A stretch of DNA of 64,000 bases from Aliiroseovarius sp. F47248L (GTDB lineage: Bacteria > Pseudomonadota > Alphaproteobacteria > Rhodobacterales > Rhodobacteraceae): NCBI RefSeq assembly GCF_023016085.1, contig NZ_JALKBF010000001.1, positions 2,356,001-2,420,000 of the forward strand. Reading direction: 5' to 3'. The position numbers were made by a program, and so were the translations under genes. Below, in pieces: positions 44,361-54,075 of this stretch. The first letter of the stretch is position 1. Each line of letters opens with the position of its first letter. Under the pieces are notes generated by a model. The model ran no database searches. It saw only the letters and a program-made list of their open reading frames with translations, and was not told where the DNA came from.

Positions 44361-45668
44361 ATGAAAGACCTGACGCCCCGCAAGGAAGATCTGGATCCGA
44401 TCGAAATCGCATCCCGCGACGAGATTGCCGCAACCCAACTTGAGCGCATGAAATGGTCGTTGAAACATGCCTACGACAACGTGCCGTTCTATCGCAAAAG
44501 TTTTGATGATGCGGGTGTTCATCCGGATGACCTGCACAGCCTGTCCGATCTGGCAAAATTCCCATTCACCGTGAAGCAAGACCTGCGTGACAACTATCCA
44601 TTTGGCTTGTTTGCCGTGCCGCGTGGTGAAATCGCGCGCGTTCATGCAAGCTCGGGCACCACGGGTCAGCCGACCGTAGTTGGTTACACCAAGAATGATC
44701 TGAAAATGTGGGCGACTGTTGTGGCGCGGTGTATGCGCGCCTCGGGTCTGCGGCGCGGCGACGTGCTGCACAATGCCTATGGCTATGGGCTGTTCACCGG
44801 CGGTTTAGGCGTTCATGGTGGGGCCGAGGAGTTGGGCCTGACAGTGGTACCGGTGTCAGGAGGTATGACCCAGCGACAGGTGCGCCTGATCGAGGATTTT
44901 CGCGCCGACGGCATCACTGTGACGCCATCCTATGCACTGTCCATTCTTGATGAGTATGCCAAGCAAGGGCTGGACCCGCGCAAAAGCCCGCTCAAGGTCG
45001 GCATTTTCGGAGCCGAACCTTGGACCAACAACATGCGCCGCGAAATCGAAGATGCGTTCGACATGCATGCGGTCGACATTTATGGGCTATCCGAAGTAAT
45101 CGGGCCGGGTGTCGCCAATGAATGCGTTGAGACCAAGGACGGTCTACACATTTGGGAGGATCATTTCTATCCCGAAATCATCAACCCAGACACCGGCGAA
45201 GTGGTCGAGGATGGCGAACTGGGCGAGTTGGTTTTTACCTCTCTGACCAAAGAAGGCTTCCCGATCATCAGATATCGCACCCGTGATTTGACCCGCCTTC
45301 TGCCGGGCACGGCCCGGTCAATGCGACGGATGGAAAAGATTACCGGGCGGTCCGATGACATGATCATTCTGCGCGGCGTCAATGTCTTCCCGACACAGAT
45401 CGAGGAGCAACTGATGGACGTTCCTGCCCTGAGCCCGCACTTCCAGATCGAACTGATCCGCCCCGGCCGCATGGACGAAATGCATGTGCACGTGGAAATG
45501 GCCGAGGGTGCGCCGCAAGAGGGCGCTGAAGCCGCCGCCCGCGCCTTATCAGCCAAGATAAAATCCAACGTGGGTGTCAGCGCCAAGGTGCATGTCGCAG
45601 ACGGTGGAAAGGTTGCGCGCAGCGAAGGGAAGGCTGTAAGGGTCGTCGACAGCCGACCGAAGGAGTGA
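44361..45668 (+). CDS. paaK: Phenylacetate-CoA ligase
   Basis: 435 residues. Activates phenylacetate to phenylacetyl-CoA with ATP. The AMP-binding signature SSGTTGQPTVVGYT lies near residue 98, YGLSEVIGPGVANEC near 240, and the C-terminal AMP-binding domain (GRSDDMIILRGVNVFPTQIE) is complete. Start behind GGAGGAGAG. 35 bp after paaI and 3 bp before the TetR gene. The ring epoxidase genes paaABCDE are not in this window. Confidence 0.95.
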   Translation: MKDLTPRKEDLDPIEIASRDEIAATQLERMKWSLKHAYDNVPFYRKSFDDAGVHPDDLHSLSDLAKFPFTVKQDLRDNYPFGLFAVPRGEIARVHASSGTTGQPTVVGYTKNDLKMWATVVARCMRASGLRRGDVLHNAYGYGLFTGGLGVHGGAEELGLTVVPVSGGMTQRQVRLIEDFRADGITVTPSYALSILDEYAKQGLDPRKSPLKVGIFGAEPWTNNMRREIEDAFDMHAVDIYGLSEVIGPGVANECVETKDGLHIWEDHFYPEIINPDTGEVVEDGELGELVFTSLTKEGFPIIRYRTRDLTRLLPGTARSMRRMEKITGRSDDMIILRGVNVFPTQIEEQLMDVPALSPHFQIELIRPGRMDEMHVHVEMAEGAPQEGAEAAARALSAKIKSNVGVSAKVHVADGGKVARSEGKAVRVVDSRPKE

Positions 45669-45671
45669 CCG

Positions 45672-46250
45672 ATGCCACGAGGGATCGCCCGCGACCATGA
45701 AGAAAAACGTGCCGCCATCCGCAAGGGGGCGGCTACATATTTCGCCAGACATGGATTTGACCGGGCTTCGATGACAGCAGCGGCCAAGCATTGCGGTGTG
45801 TCGAAGGCTCTGATTTATCACTACTATGACAGCAAAGAGTCGCTGCTTTTCGATATTTTGGACACCCATCTTTCGGGTCTCGTCGCCAGAGTTGAAGCCG
45901 CGCCCCAGACCGACGGGTTGCGCGGTTTGGTGCGGGCCATCCTTCAGGCCTATCGCGGTGCCGACGCAGAACACAAACTTCAACTGGACAGTCTTTCCGT
46001 GCTGGAACCGGAACAGCAGGCTCCGCTAATTGACCTTCAGCGCCGTTTGATCGACATGATGGGTACTGCCCTACAAAACGAAGCGCCCGAGGCATTCACC
46101 GGCAACCGCAATTTGCGCGCCGTGACGATGTCAGTTTTTGGTATTCTGAACTGGTATTACATGTGGAACCGGCCCGGTAAGGGACTGGATCGCGACGAAT
46201 ACGCTGACCTTGTCACTGACATGGTTCTAGGCGGTATCCACGCGCTGTAA
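45672..46250 (+). CDS. TetR-family regulator, probable PaaR
   Basis: 192 residues. N-terminal helix-turn-helix FDRASMTAAAKHCGVSKALI ending YHYYDSKESLL, the standard TetR form; the C-terminal domain would bind a CoA ester. Third gene of the paa operon, 3 bp after paaK. The palindrome TGACCG/CGGTCA ahead of paaI is its likely target, giving autoregulation relieved by phenylacetyl-CoA. That ligand is inferred from PaaR proteins elsewhere. Confidence 0.88.
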   Translation: MPRGIARDHEEKRAAIRKGAATYFARHGFDRASMTAAAKHCGVSKALIYHYYDSKESLLFDILDTHLSGLVARVEAAPQTDGLRGLVRAILQAYRGADAEHKLQLDSLSVLEPEQQAPLIDLQRRLIDMMGTALQNEAPEAFTGNRNLRAVTMSVFGILNWYYMWNRPGKGLDRDEYADLVTDMVLGGIHAL

Positions 46251-46352
46251 CCAGATGCCTGATCCGGGCGGTAGTGATCACAGCCCTGTCATTTTCCTTT
46301 TTCCTTTCCGTGCGTAAGATTGCCGAAACACGACACACTAAAAGGATCACCC

Positions 46353-46802
46353 ATGACGTTTCTCAGACCCGCTTTGCTCGCCCTGACCATCAGCGTTCCA
46401 CTAACGGCCCCTCTATTTGCCCATTCTGAAGTAAAGAACCCGGTCGTGATGGAACGCATGAAAACGATGGAAGCCATCAGAGACGGGATGAAAACACTGG
46501 GGGACATGGCAAAGGGTAAAGTCCCGTTTGATGCGGATAAAGCCACTGCCGCCGCGGCCATAATCGCAGAAAGCGCCGAACAGGTTCCCCAGAAATTCGA
46601 AGCCAACGAAATGGATCCGGCTTCAGAAGCTCTGCCTGCAATCTGGGAGAGTTTTGACGATTTCGTGCAGAAATCCAACGATATGGTGATTGCTGCAAAA
46701 TCTGTGGGGACAATCAGCAACGAGTCTGCACTGGGGGCTGCATTGGGCCAGATCGGCGGCACCTGTAAGGCTTGCCATCGCGACTACCGTGCAAAGAACT
46801 AG
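46353..46802 (+). CDS. Cytochrome c' (class II cytochrome c)
   Basis: 149 residues. Signal peptide FLRPALLALTISVPLTAPLFA. The mature domain is a four-helix bundle with the heme site CKACHRDYR only near the C-terminus, the class II layout. The MERMKTMEAIRDGMKTLGDM helix is family-like. Cytochromes c' bind NO in the periplasm and protect against nitrosative stress. Ribosome site AAAGGATC. Confidence 0.93.
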   Translation: MTFLRPALLALTISVPLTAPLFAHSEVKNPVVMERMKTMEAIRDGMKTLGDMAKGKVPFDADKATAAAAIIAESAEQVPQKFEANEMDPASEALPAIWESFDDFVQKSNDMVIAAKSVGTISNESALGAALGQIGGTCKACHRDYRAKN

Positions 46803-46836
46803 CCCTTAAACTCTCGGCTAGTCGGCACGTCAGAGG

Positions 46837-47115
46837 TCATGAGCACCAGACGCGATCGATTATCCCATCTCCGTCAATCGAGATGTTCAGTCTGTCCGGT
46901 CGGTAATCCTGGGTTAGGGCCATGCCGGGTTTCACCACACGGGTCGCGCTTGGCAGGTCAATCTCGCGCAGGGTTCCCGCGTCCTGACCGACCAGCCCAC
47001 GGAAACGGTCCTGTCCACAATTGGGAATAAAGGTGTCCGGTTCTGGCGCAAGTGGTACAGTCGTCAGACATCCGGTTAGGGCCATAGTGGCGGTCAGGAT
47101 CATGATAAGTCTCAT
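46837..47115 (-). CDS. I78-family peptidase inhibitor-like lipoprotein
   Basis: 92 residues. Lipoprotein signal [16 protein letters not shown]. The mature part has [20 protein letters not shown], then [20 protein letters not shown] and a final WC, the pattern of the inhibitor I78 family (small potato-inhibitor-like fold, two Cys likely disulfide-bonded). It would act in the periplasm against serine proteases. The ATG at 47115 gives a clean lipobox; the longer frame adds charged residues in front. Divergent from frmA. Confidence 0.85.
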   Translation of the reverse strand: MRLIMILTATMALTGCLTTVPLAPEPDTFIPNCGQDRFRGLVGQDAGTLREIDLPSATRVVKPGMALTQDYRPDRLNISIDGDGIIDRVWCS

Positions 47116-47133
47116 GCTCCTATTTGTGCTGCA

Positions 47134-47145
47134 ATGTCGCGACAT
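47134..47145. promoter_or_regulatory. Perfect palindrome between the I78 lipoprotein gene and frmA
   Basis: ATGTCGCGACAT, a 12-bp perfect palindrome in the 110-bp divergent gap, 81 bp before the frmA start. It may be an operator for a dimeric regulator of one or both genes. No regulator gene is adjacent. Confidence 0.4.
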
Positions 47146-47225
47146 GGCAAGGGGAGGTCGCTCCGAGGTTGATATATTCGCGCCTTTACCGCAACCTTGT
47201 TCAAGAGACAAATAGGAGAGACACC

Positions 47226-48338
<1,113 letters not shown>

Positions 48339-48437
48339 CTCTGGTTTCAAAGTTGAAGAAGATGACGAGGCAGGTGGCAACACACCACCTGTCCCGCGTC
48401 AATTTGCAGGCTTGCGTTGCTACGGAATATCCATAAG

Positions 48438-48452
48438 TTAGAACCATTCTAA
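48438..48452. promoter_or_regulatory. Irr-type iron control element (ICE box) before mbfA
   Basis: TTAGAACCATTCTAA: 6-bp inverted repeat TTAGAA/TTCTAA with 3-bp spacer, 15 bp before the start codon of the iron-exporter gene. The ICE consensus recalled from Rhizobiales and Rhodobacterales is TTTAGAA-3-TTCTAAA. Close placement to the start suggests repression by Irr under low iron. Confidence 0.7.
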
Positions 48453-48466
48453 AACAGGAGCTTTCC

Positions 48467-49444
48467 ATGCTGTCTGGCACCCTTAACCGTCGTCGTTTTT
48501 CTGATCTGTCCGAACAGGAAATTCTTGCCCTCGCCATTTCGAACGAGGAAGACGATGCGCGTATTTACCGTCAGTATGCCGAGCTTCTGCGAACGGGCTT
48601 TCCAGCCTCGGCCAAAGTGTTCGACGGCATGGCGGAAGAAGAGGACGAGCATCGGCGGTTGCTGATCGACGCGCACAAGGCGCGGTTTGGGGATATGATC
48701 CCATTGATCCGCCGCGAACATGTCGCGGGTTTCTACGCCCGGCGCCCCGTTTGGCTGGTTGAAAACCTTGGACTAGAAACCATCCGGGGTGAGGCGCGCG
48801 AAATGGAGCGTCAGGCCGAACAATTCTATCGCAAAGCAGCTGATCGTACATCGGACGCGAATGTGCGAAAGCTGTTGGGCGATCTGGCTGCCGCGGAAGC
48901 CGATCACGGCAATGTCGCAGGTCAGTTAGAAGCCGATCACCTTAGCGGCGATGCCCGGTCAGAAGAGGATGCAGACGCCCATCGCCAGTTCATTCTGACA
49001 TGGGTTCAACCGGGTCTTGCGGGCCTGATGGATGGGTCGGTTTCGACCCTTGCGCCGATCTTTGCCACCGCTTTTGCCACGCACGACACCCACACGACTT
49101 TTCTAGTGGGGCTCGCCGCCAGTGTCGGGGCGGGTATCTCGATGGGGTTTACTGAAGCTGCATCGGATGATGGCGAGCTGTCGGGGCGTGGCAGCCCAGT
49201 AAAGCGCGGCTTTGCCTCGGGCATCATGACCACATTGGGCGGGCTCGGGCACGCCCTGCCCTATTTGATTACCGATTTCTGGACCGCGACGACCATCGCC
49301 CTTATTGTTGTGTTCGTCGAACTCTGGGCCATTGTCTGGATTCAGAACCGTTTTATGCAAACACCTTTCATGCGGGCCACTTTGCAGGTGGTTGTCGGTG
49401 GTGCACTGGTTTTCGCAGCGGGGGCACTTATTGGCGGCGGTTGA
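48467..49444 (+). CDS. mbfA: Membrane-bound ferritin / iron exporter (MbfA, rubrerythrin-VIT1 fusion)
   Basis: 325 residues. The N-terminal part (about 1-150) is a ferritin-like erythrin domain with di-iron ligands in SNEEDDARIYRQYAELL, EEEDEHRRLL and EADHGN. The C-terminal part (about 170-325) is a CCC1/VIT1 transporter with about five membrane helices (GLMDGSVSTLAPIFATAFA onward). In Agrobacterium and Bradyrhizobium MbfA exports iron and protects against H2O2. The Irr-type palindrome in front supports the assignment. Ribosome site AGGAGC. Confidence 0.92.
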   Translation: MLSGTLNRRRFSDLSEQEILALAISNEEDDARIYRQYAELLRTGFPASAKVFDGMAEEEDEHRRLLIDAHKARFGDMIPLIRREHVAGFYARRPVWLVENLGLETIRGEAREMERQAEQFYRKAADRTSDANVRKLLGDLAAAEADHGNVAGQLEADHLSGDARSEEDADAHRQFILTWVQPGLAGLMDGSVSTLAPIFATAFATHDTHTTFLVGLAASVGAGISMGFTEAASDDGELSGRGSPVKRGFASGIMTTLGGLGHALPYLITDFWTATTIALIVVFVELWAIVWIQNRFMQTPFMRATLQVVVGGALVFAAGALIGGG

Positions 49445-49528
49445 CGTCTGCTGATGGGGTCAAAACATTGCCGTAGAACAGCACACTGCCATCTCGTCAA
49501 TGCGCAATCCTCATGCTAGGGCTTGGCG

Positions 49529-50455
49529 ATGATCGACGTTTTGTTACAAACACTTCCGTTCTTCGCTGTTATCGGGCTGGGTTATGGTGCTGCTGTTCGC
49601 GGCTTCTTCCCGCCCGAGGCTACGGCCTATTTGACGCGGTTTGTGTTCTACTTCGCGCTGTCTGCCATGCTATTCCGGTTCTCGGCCAACCTTGGTTTGT
49701 CCGAGGTCGTCAGTTGGCCGTTCATCTGGGCATACGCGATTGGTGGCGGGGCGGTCTATCTGCTTGCGACCGCCGTTGCTTTGTTTCGCAAACGCGGACT
49801 GGAAGAAGCTGCCGTCGAAGCACAATGCGCCGTCATCGGTAATACAGGGTTTCTCGGGGTGCCAATGCTGGCGCTTCTCATGGGTCAAGAGGCCGTGGGG
49901 CCAGTGATGTTGGTCTTGGCTGTTGATCTGTTCCTATTCGGCAGCCTTATCGTCATATTGATCACCGGATCACGCGATGGTCGGATCAGCCCAGCGGTAT
50001 TGGGAACGGTGGGCAAAGGGTTGATCACCAACCCAATGATTGTTTCGATGGCCCTTGGTTTTGCATGGGCCGCATCTGGTTGGACCTTACCCGAACCATT
50101 CAGTCGGTTTCTGGACCTGCTGGCTGGCGCGTCGACACCCGGTGCCTTGTTTGCCATCGGAGCTTCGCTTGCCGCCAAATCTGCCGAGCGGATCAGCGTC
50201 GCAGCATGGCTGTCATTCGCAAAGCTGATCCTGCACCCGCTGGCCGTTGGCATTCTTGCGTTTCTTGTCTTTCCAGTGGATACATTCTCAGCCAGTGTGA
50301 TGATCGCCGCTGCCGGGCTTCCGGTTGCTGGCAACGTCTATATCCTGGCTCAGCACTACGGCGTTGCGCCGCAGCGCGTATCGGCGGCAATCCTGATATC
50401 GACAAGCGCATCGATACTAACCGTTTCCGCCATTCTTGCCTGGTTGTCCCCATGA
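49529..50455 (+). CDS. AEC-family (auxin efflux carrier-like) transporter
   Basis: 308 residues, about ten membrane helices. MIDVLLQTLPFFAVIGLGYG is the family start, and NTGFLGVPMLALLMG, with its conserved NTGFLGxP, lies near residue 110. The solute, probably an organic or amino acid, is unknown. The ATG at 49529 is preferred over a TTG six bases upstream. Its TGA overlaps the nnrS ATG by 4 bp. Confidence 0.87.
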   Translation: MIDVLLQTLPFFAVIGLGYGAAVRGFFPPEATAYLTRFVFYFALSAMLFRFSANLGLSEVVSWPFIWAYAIGGGAVYLLATAVALFRKRGLEEAAVEAQCAVIGNTGFLGVPMLALLMGQEAVGPVMLVLAVDLFLFGSLIVILITGSRDGRISPAVLGTVGKGLITNPMIVSMALGFAWAASGWTLPEPFSRFLDLLAGASTPGALFAIGASLAAKSAERISVAAWLSFAKLILHPLAVGILAFLVFPVDTFSASVMIAAAGLPVAGNVYILAQHYGVAPQRVSAAILISTSASILTVSAILAWLSP

Positions 50456-51564
50456 TCCTACTTGCTGGTGCTTACCGACTTTTCTTTCCCTTCGCAGCCC
50501 TGTTCGCCGGAACTGCCATCCCCATTTGGCTGATCTATCACGCCGGGCTGGTCGAACGCATGAACGACCCCCTGCTGTGGCACCAGCACGAGATGCTGTG
50601 GGGCTATGTGCCCGCTGCACTTGCAGGTTTTCTGTTCACGGCGATCCCAAACTGGACGGGCCGCCCGGCTTTGGGACCAAAGATGGTGTCCGGGCTGTTT
50701 GCTCTATGGATGACCGCGCGTATTGCCATGTTTGCCACCCCCGAAGGTGCGCTGTCACACACTGTGGCCTTGGCGTTTCTGCCGATCATTGCCCTGCTGG
50801 TGCTGCGTGATCTGATTGCCGCGCGCAATCGGCGCAACTATGTCGTCGCAGGCGTTGTACTTGCTCTGGGATTGGCGCAAGCGGTGTTCCTGATGTCGGA
50901 TGCCCATCTGGGCCTGACCATGGGCTTTGCCTTGACCTTTATTCTGATGGTTCACATCGGCGGACGCGTGACCCCCGCTTTCAGCCGGAACTGGCTCAAA
51001 AAACGTGGCGAAACGAAGTTGCCCGCCGCGTTCGGCACCGTCGATCAAGCCGCCATTGGTCTGAGCGCGGCAACAGCAGCAAGCTGGATCGTGTTCGACA
51101 CAGGTGTGATGACCGGCGTGCTGGCCACACTGGCCGCTATCGCCCTTGCCCTTCGCCTGTCTCGCTGGCGGGGCTTTTCCGTCACACAAGAGCCGCTTTT
51201 GTTCGCACAACACGCTGGCTACGCTTGGCTCCCGTTTTCAATGGTGTTGTTGGCGCTGACCTCGCTGACGACTCTGGCCAACATCGGGCAGGTTCATCAC
51301 GCACTTGGGGCTGGAGCCATCGGTTCGATTACGATGATCGTAATGCTACGCGCCTTACTGGGCCATTCAGGCCGCCCTATTGAAGGCTCCCGTTTTGACC
51401 GTGTGTATCTGAACTTTGTGCATATTGGCGCGGTCCTGCGCGTTACCGCCGATTGGACCGGCGACCCCACTCATTTCTACCACCTTGGGGGCGTATTCTG
51501 GTCGGTGGCGATGATCTGCTTTTTCATTCGCGTATTCCCCATTGCACTGGCGCCGCGTGTCTAG
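50452..51564 (+). CDS. nnrS: NnrS family heme/copper membrane protein
   Basis: 370 residues, about twelve membrane helices. Family blocks are YRLFFPFAALFAG, WHQHEMLWGYVPAALAGFL and AIPNWTGRPALG, with many His residues in the membrane that bind heme and copper. NnrS lowers NO toxicity by protecting iron pools in cells that meet nitric oxide. It is coupled to the AEC gene by ATGA overlap, unusual company. A longer frame upstream lies inside the AEC gene and is rejected. The downstream gap to fghA is 34 bp. Confidence 0.92.
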   Translation: MILLAGAYRLFFPFAALFAGTAIPIWLIYHAGLVERMNDPLLWHQHEMLWGYVPAALAGFLFTAIPNWTGRPALGPKMVSGLFALWMTARIAMFATPEGALSHTVALAFLPIIALLVLRDLIAARNRRNYVVAGVVLALGLAQAVFLMSDAHLGLTMGFALTFILMVHIGGRVTPAFSRNWLKKRGETKLPAAFGTVDQAAIGLSAATAASWIVFDTGVMTGVLATLAAIALALRLSRWRGFSVTQEPLLFAQHAGYAWLPFSMVLLALTSLTTLANIGQVHHALGAGAIGSITMIVMLRALLGHSGRPIEGSRFDRVYLNFVHIGAVLRVTADWTGDPTHFYHLGGVFWSVAMICFFIRVFPIALAPRV

Positions 51565-51598
51565 TTAGCTCTAGTGATTGAATTGGGAGGAACCGCAG

Positions 51599-52432
51599 AT
51601 GAAAACGCTATCAGAGAACGCCTGTTTCGGAGGCACACAAGGCGTCTATGAACATGCCTCGAAGGCCACCGGCACTGATATGACCTTTGGCCTATTCGCT
51701 CCCGTTGAGGCGCAGGATGGCCCGGTGCCCGTCCTTTGGTATTTGTCCGGTCTAACCTGTACGCACGAAAACGCCATGACCAAAGCAGGCGCTCAATGCT
51801 GGGCGGCCGAACATGGCATCGCCCTTATCTTCCCCGACACCAGCCCGCGCGGAGACCATGTGGCGGATGACGAAGCCTATGATCTGGGAAAAGGCGCAGG
51901 CTTTTACGTTAATGCCACCCAAGATCCGTGGGCCGCGAATTTCCAAATGTGGGATTATATCACCGAAGATCTGCCCGGTCTGGTATTCGACCACTTCGCG
52001 TTGGACCCGGAACGCCAGGGGATTACCGGGCATTCAATGGGCGGGCATGGTGCGCTGACCATCGCGATGACATTGCCTGAGCAGTTTCGATCCGTCTCGG
52101 CCTTCTCTCCGATCTGCAATCCAACCGCATCCGACTGGGGTCGAAAGCAGCTTGAGGCCTACTTGGGCGACGAAGACGATGTCGACTGGCTCGCCCATGA
52201 CGCAAGTCACCTGATGGCCCAGCGTGGGTTTGACGGTCCGATGTTGATCGACACAGGTACGAAGGATCAGTTCATCGACCTTTTGCGCCCCGAAACTCTG
52301 GCCCAAGCCATCGCCGCACGCCGCCAACAGGCTGTGTTTCGAATGCAGCCGGGTTATGATCACAGCTATTTCTTCGTGTCTTCATTCATGGAAGAGCATA
52401 TCGGTTTCCACGCCGAAGCACTCTGGGCTTGA
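51599..52432 (+). CDS. fghA: S-formylglutathione hydrolase
   Basis: 277 residues. Serine esterase of the D family, hydrolysing S-formylglutathione to formate and glutathione, the step after FrmA. The nucleophile elbow GHSMGGHGAL has Ser near residue 145; the early block VLWYLSGLTCTHENAMTKAG and the His end GYDHSYFF complete the triad. Start behind GGGAGGAACC. A UPF0178 gene follows after 6 bp. Confidence 0.95.
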   Translation: MKTLSENACFGGTQGVYEHASKATGTDMTFGLFAPVEAQDGPVPVLWYLSGLTCTHENAMTKAGAQCWAAEHGIALIFPDTSPRGDHVADDEAYDLGKGAGFYVNATQDPWAANFQMWDYITEDLPGLVFDHFALDPERQGITGHSMGGHGALTIAMTLPEQFRSVSAFSPICNPTASDWGRKQLEAYLGDEDDVDWLAHDASHLMAQRGFDGPMLIDTGTKDQFIDLLRPETLAQAIAARRQQAVFRMQPGYDHSYFFVSSFMEEHIGFHAEALWA

Positions 52433-52438
52433 CCTGGC

Positions 52439-52888
52439 ATGGTGGTCTATGTCGATGCCGATGCCTGCCCGGTTAAGGCCGAAGCTGAAGCCGTCGCAAC
52501 CCGCCACCAGACCAAAATCCTGTTCGTGTCCAATGGTGGTTTGCGCCCGTCGCAAAACCCGCTGGTCGAAATGATCTATGTTCCCGATGGTCCCGACGTG
52601 GCCGATATGTGGATCGCTGATCGCGCGGGGCCGTCGGATGTTGTGGTCACTGGGGACATTCCGCTTGCGGCCAAATGCGTCGACGCCGGCGCACAGGTGT
52701 TGCGTCATTCTGGCGAACGTTTCACCGAAAGCAATGTCCGTGAACAGCTTGCGATGCGTGACTTGATGACAGACTTGCGCGCCGCCGATCCGTTTCGACA
52801 AGGTGGCGGGAAAGCCTTTTCGAAATCTGATCGAGCGCGGTTTCGCGAGGCCTTGGATATCGCGCTGCGCCGTGTCGCATCTACCTAG
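52439..52888 (+). CDS. UPF0178 (YaiI/YqxD, DUF188) protein
   Basis: 149 residues. The family N-terminus VYVDADACPVKAEAE and the NYN/PIN-like segments VPDGPDVADMWIAD and VVVTGDIPLAAKCVDAGAQ are clear. Acidic residues are placed as in PIN-like nucleases, but no activity is established for the family. 6 bp after fghA, probably cotranscribed. Confidence 0.92.
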   Translation: MVVYVDADACPVKAEAEAVATRHQTKILFVSNGGLRPSQNPLVEMIYVPDGPDVADMWIADRAGPSDVVVTGDIPLAAKCVDAGAQVLRHSGERFTESNVREQLAMRDLMTDLRAADPFRQGGGKAFSKSDRARFREALDIALRRVAST

Positions 52889-53217
52889 GCGATAGTCTGA
52901 ATTACCCAACAATACCAGACGGTAAGGGGGAGCCGCAGGAAGCGATTCCCCATTCATCATTCCCCCGGCATCGTGTCTAGTGAACTTGACCAGAGGCGCT
53001 GCCGGACTGGGGCCATCCAATGCACCCCCGACGGCAAATTTGCCCACTGGCCTGTCTAGAACGAGAGATTAGGCAACAAGACCTTTTTATAACGAGTGAC
53101 AAGGGAAGGCTTTGGCCTTCCCTTTTTTCATTTGCGCTTTTCATGTTTGCGCGCTCAGTCTTGCTTATCCGCGGCTTGCGCTCTAGGCAGTTATGCAAAC
53201 TGACCGGAGGGAAAGTC
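52889..53217 (+). other. 329-bp gap between the UPF0178 gene and sseA
   Basis: Contains a strong intrinsic terminator at 53101-53128 and after it a promoter-like pair TTGCTT-17-TAGGCA (53161-53189) for sseA. The 210 bp between the UPF0178 stop and the terminator hold no frame with a ribosome site. They might be a long 3' UTR or a small RNA. Confidence 0.45.
53101..53128 (+). terminator. Strong Rho-independent terminator
   Basis: 10-bp perfect stem AAGGGAAGGC/GCCTTCCCTT with a TTTG loop and a run of six T. It lies 213 bp beyond the nearest upstream stop codon. Confidence 0.9.
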
Positions 53218-54072
53218 ATGCCGCATAGCGACCCGAGAACGCTGGTTTCAACCGACTGGCTTGCCAAACATTTGAAAGACCCGGACCTGCGCGTCATCGA
53301 CGCCAGCTGGTATATGCCGGACATGGACCGCGACGCGCGTGCCGAATATGACGCCGCCCATATTCCCGGCGCACGCTATTTCGACATAGACGAAATTGCA
53401 GACCTGCGATCAGACCTTCCGCACATGATGCCACCGGTTGAAAAGTTCATGTCCCGCGTGCGCGCCATGGGCATCGGCGATGGCCACCAGATTGTCGTCT
53501 ATGATGGTATGGGCCTTTTTTCCGCCGCGCGTGTCTGGTGGATGTTCCGCCTGATGGGTCACAAGGATATTGCCGTTCTGGATGGCGGTTTCCCGAAATG
53601 GCAGGTCGAAGGTCATCCGATCGAAGACCTGCCCCCCGTCGTCCGCGATCGCCACATGTCGGTCGTGCGGCAAGCGCACATGGTCAAGGACGTCACGCAG
53701 GTGGCTGCGGCGTCGAAACTCGGCGATTATCAGATCTTCGACGCGCGCTCGGCCGAGCGGTTCCGCGGCGAAGTTCCTGAACCGCGCGAAGGCTTGCGCT
53801 CGGGCCATATCCCGAACTCAAAGAACGTCCCCTTTGGCACGCTGCTCAACAATGACGGCACAATGAAATCACCTGACGAGATGCGCGTGACCTTCGACGC
53901 GGCGGGTGCCAATCTTGAAAAACCCGCGATCCTGACCTGCGGGTCGGGCGTGACCGCAGCCATCCTTGCGCTGGCGCTGGAACGGATGGGCCATGACCGC
54001 CACGCTGTCTATGATGGCAGTTGGGCCGAGTGGGGCATGTATAACGACCTGAAAGTCGAGACCGGAGAATAG
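53218..54072 (+). CDS. sseA: 3-mercaptopyruvate / thiosulfate sulfurtransferase
   Basis: 284 residues, two rhodanese domains. The C-terminal domain has the catalytic loop LTCGSGVTA (Cys241) with the CG(S/T)GVTA form typical of 3-mercaptopyruvate enzymes. The N-terminal domain is inactive as usual (VVYDGMGLFSAARVWWMF). Transfers sulfur to cyanide or thiols in cysteine degradation. The ATG at 53218 has a GGAGGG ribosome site; the longer open frame runs back through the terminator. The aminotransferase gene follows after 3 bp, and a transaminase making 3-mercaptopyruvate from cysteine would be a logical partner. Confidence 0.95.
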   Translation: MPHSDPRTLVSTDWLAKHLKDPDLRVIDASWYMPDMDRDARAEYDAAHIPGARYFDIDEIADLRSDLPHMMPPVEKFMSRVRAMGIGDGHQIVVYDGMGLFSAARVWWMFRLMGHKDIAVLDGGFPKWQVEGHPIEDLPPVVRDRHMSVVRQAHMVKDVTQVAAASKLGDYQIFDARSAERFRGEVPEPREGLRSGHIPNSKNVPFGTLLNNDGTMKSPDEMRVTFDAAGANLEKPAILTCGSGVTAAILALALERMGHDRHAVYDGSWAEWGMYNDLKVETGE

Positions 54073-54075
54073 ACG

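Noticed and set aside
46837..47211. Longer start of the I78 lipoprotein
   Set aside because: It would place 32 polar residues ahead of the lipoprotein signal peptide.
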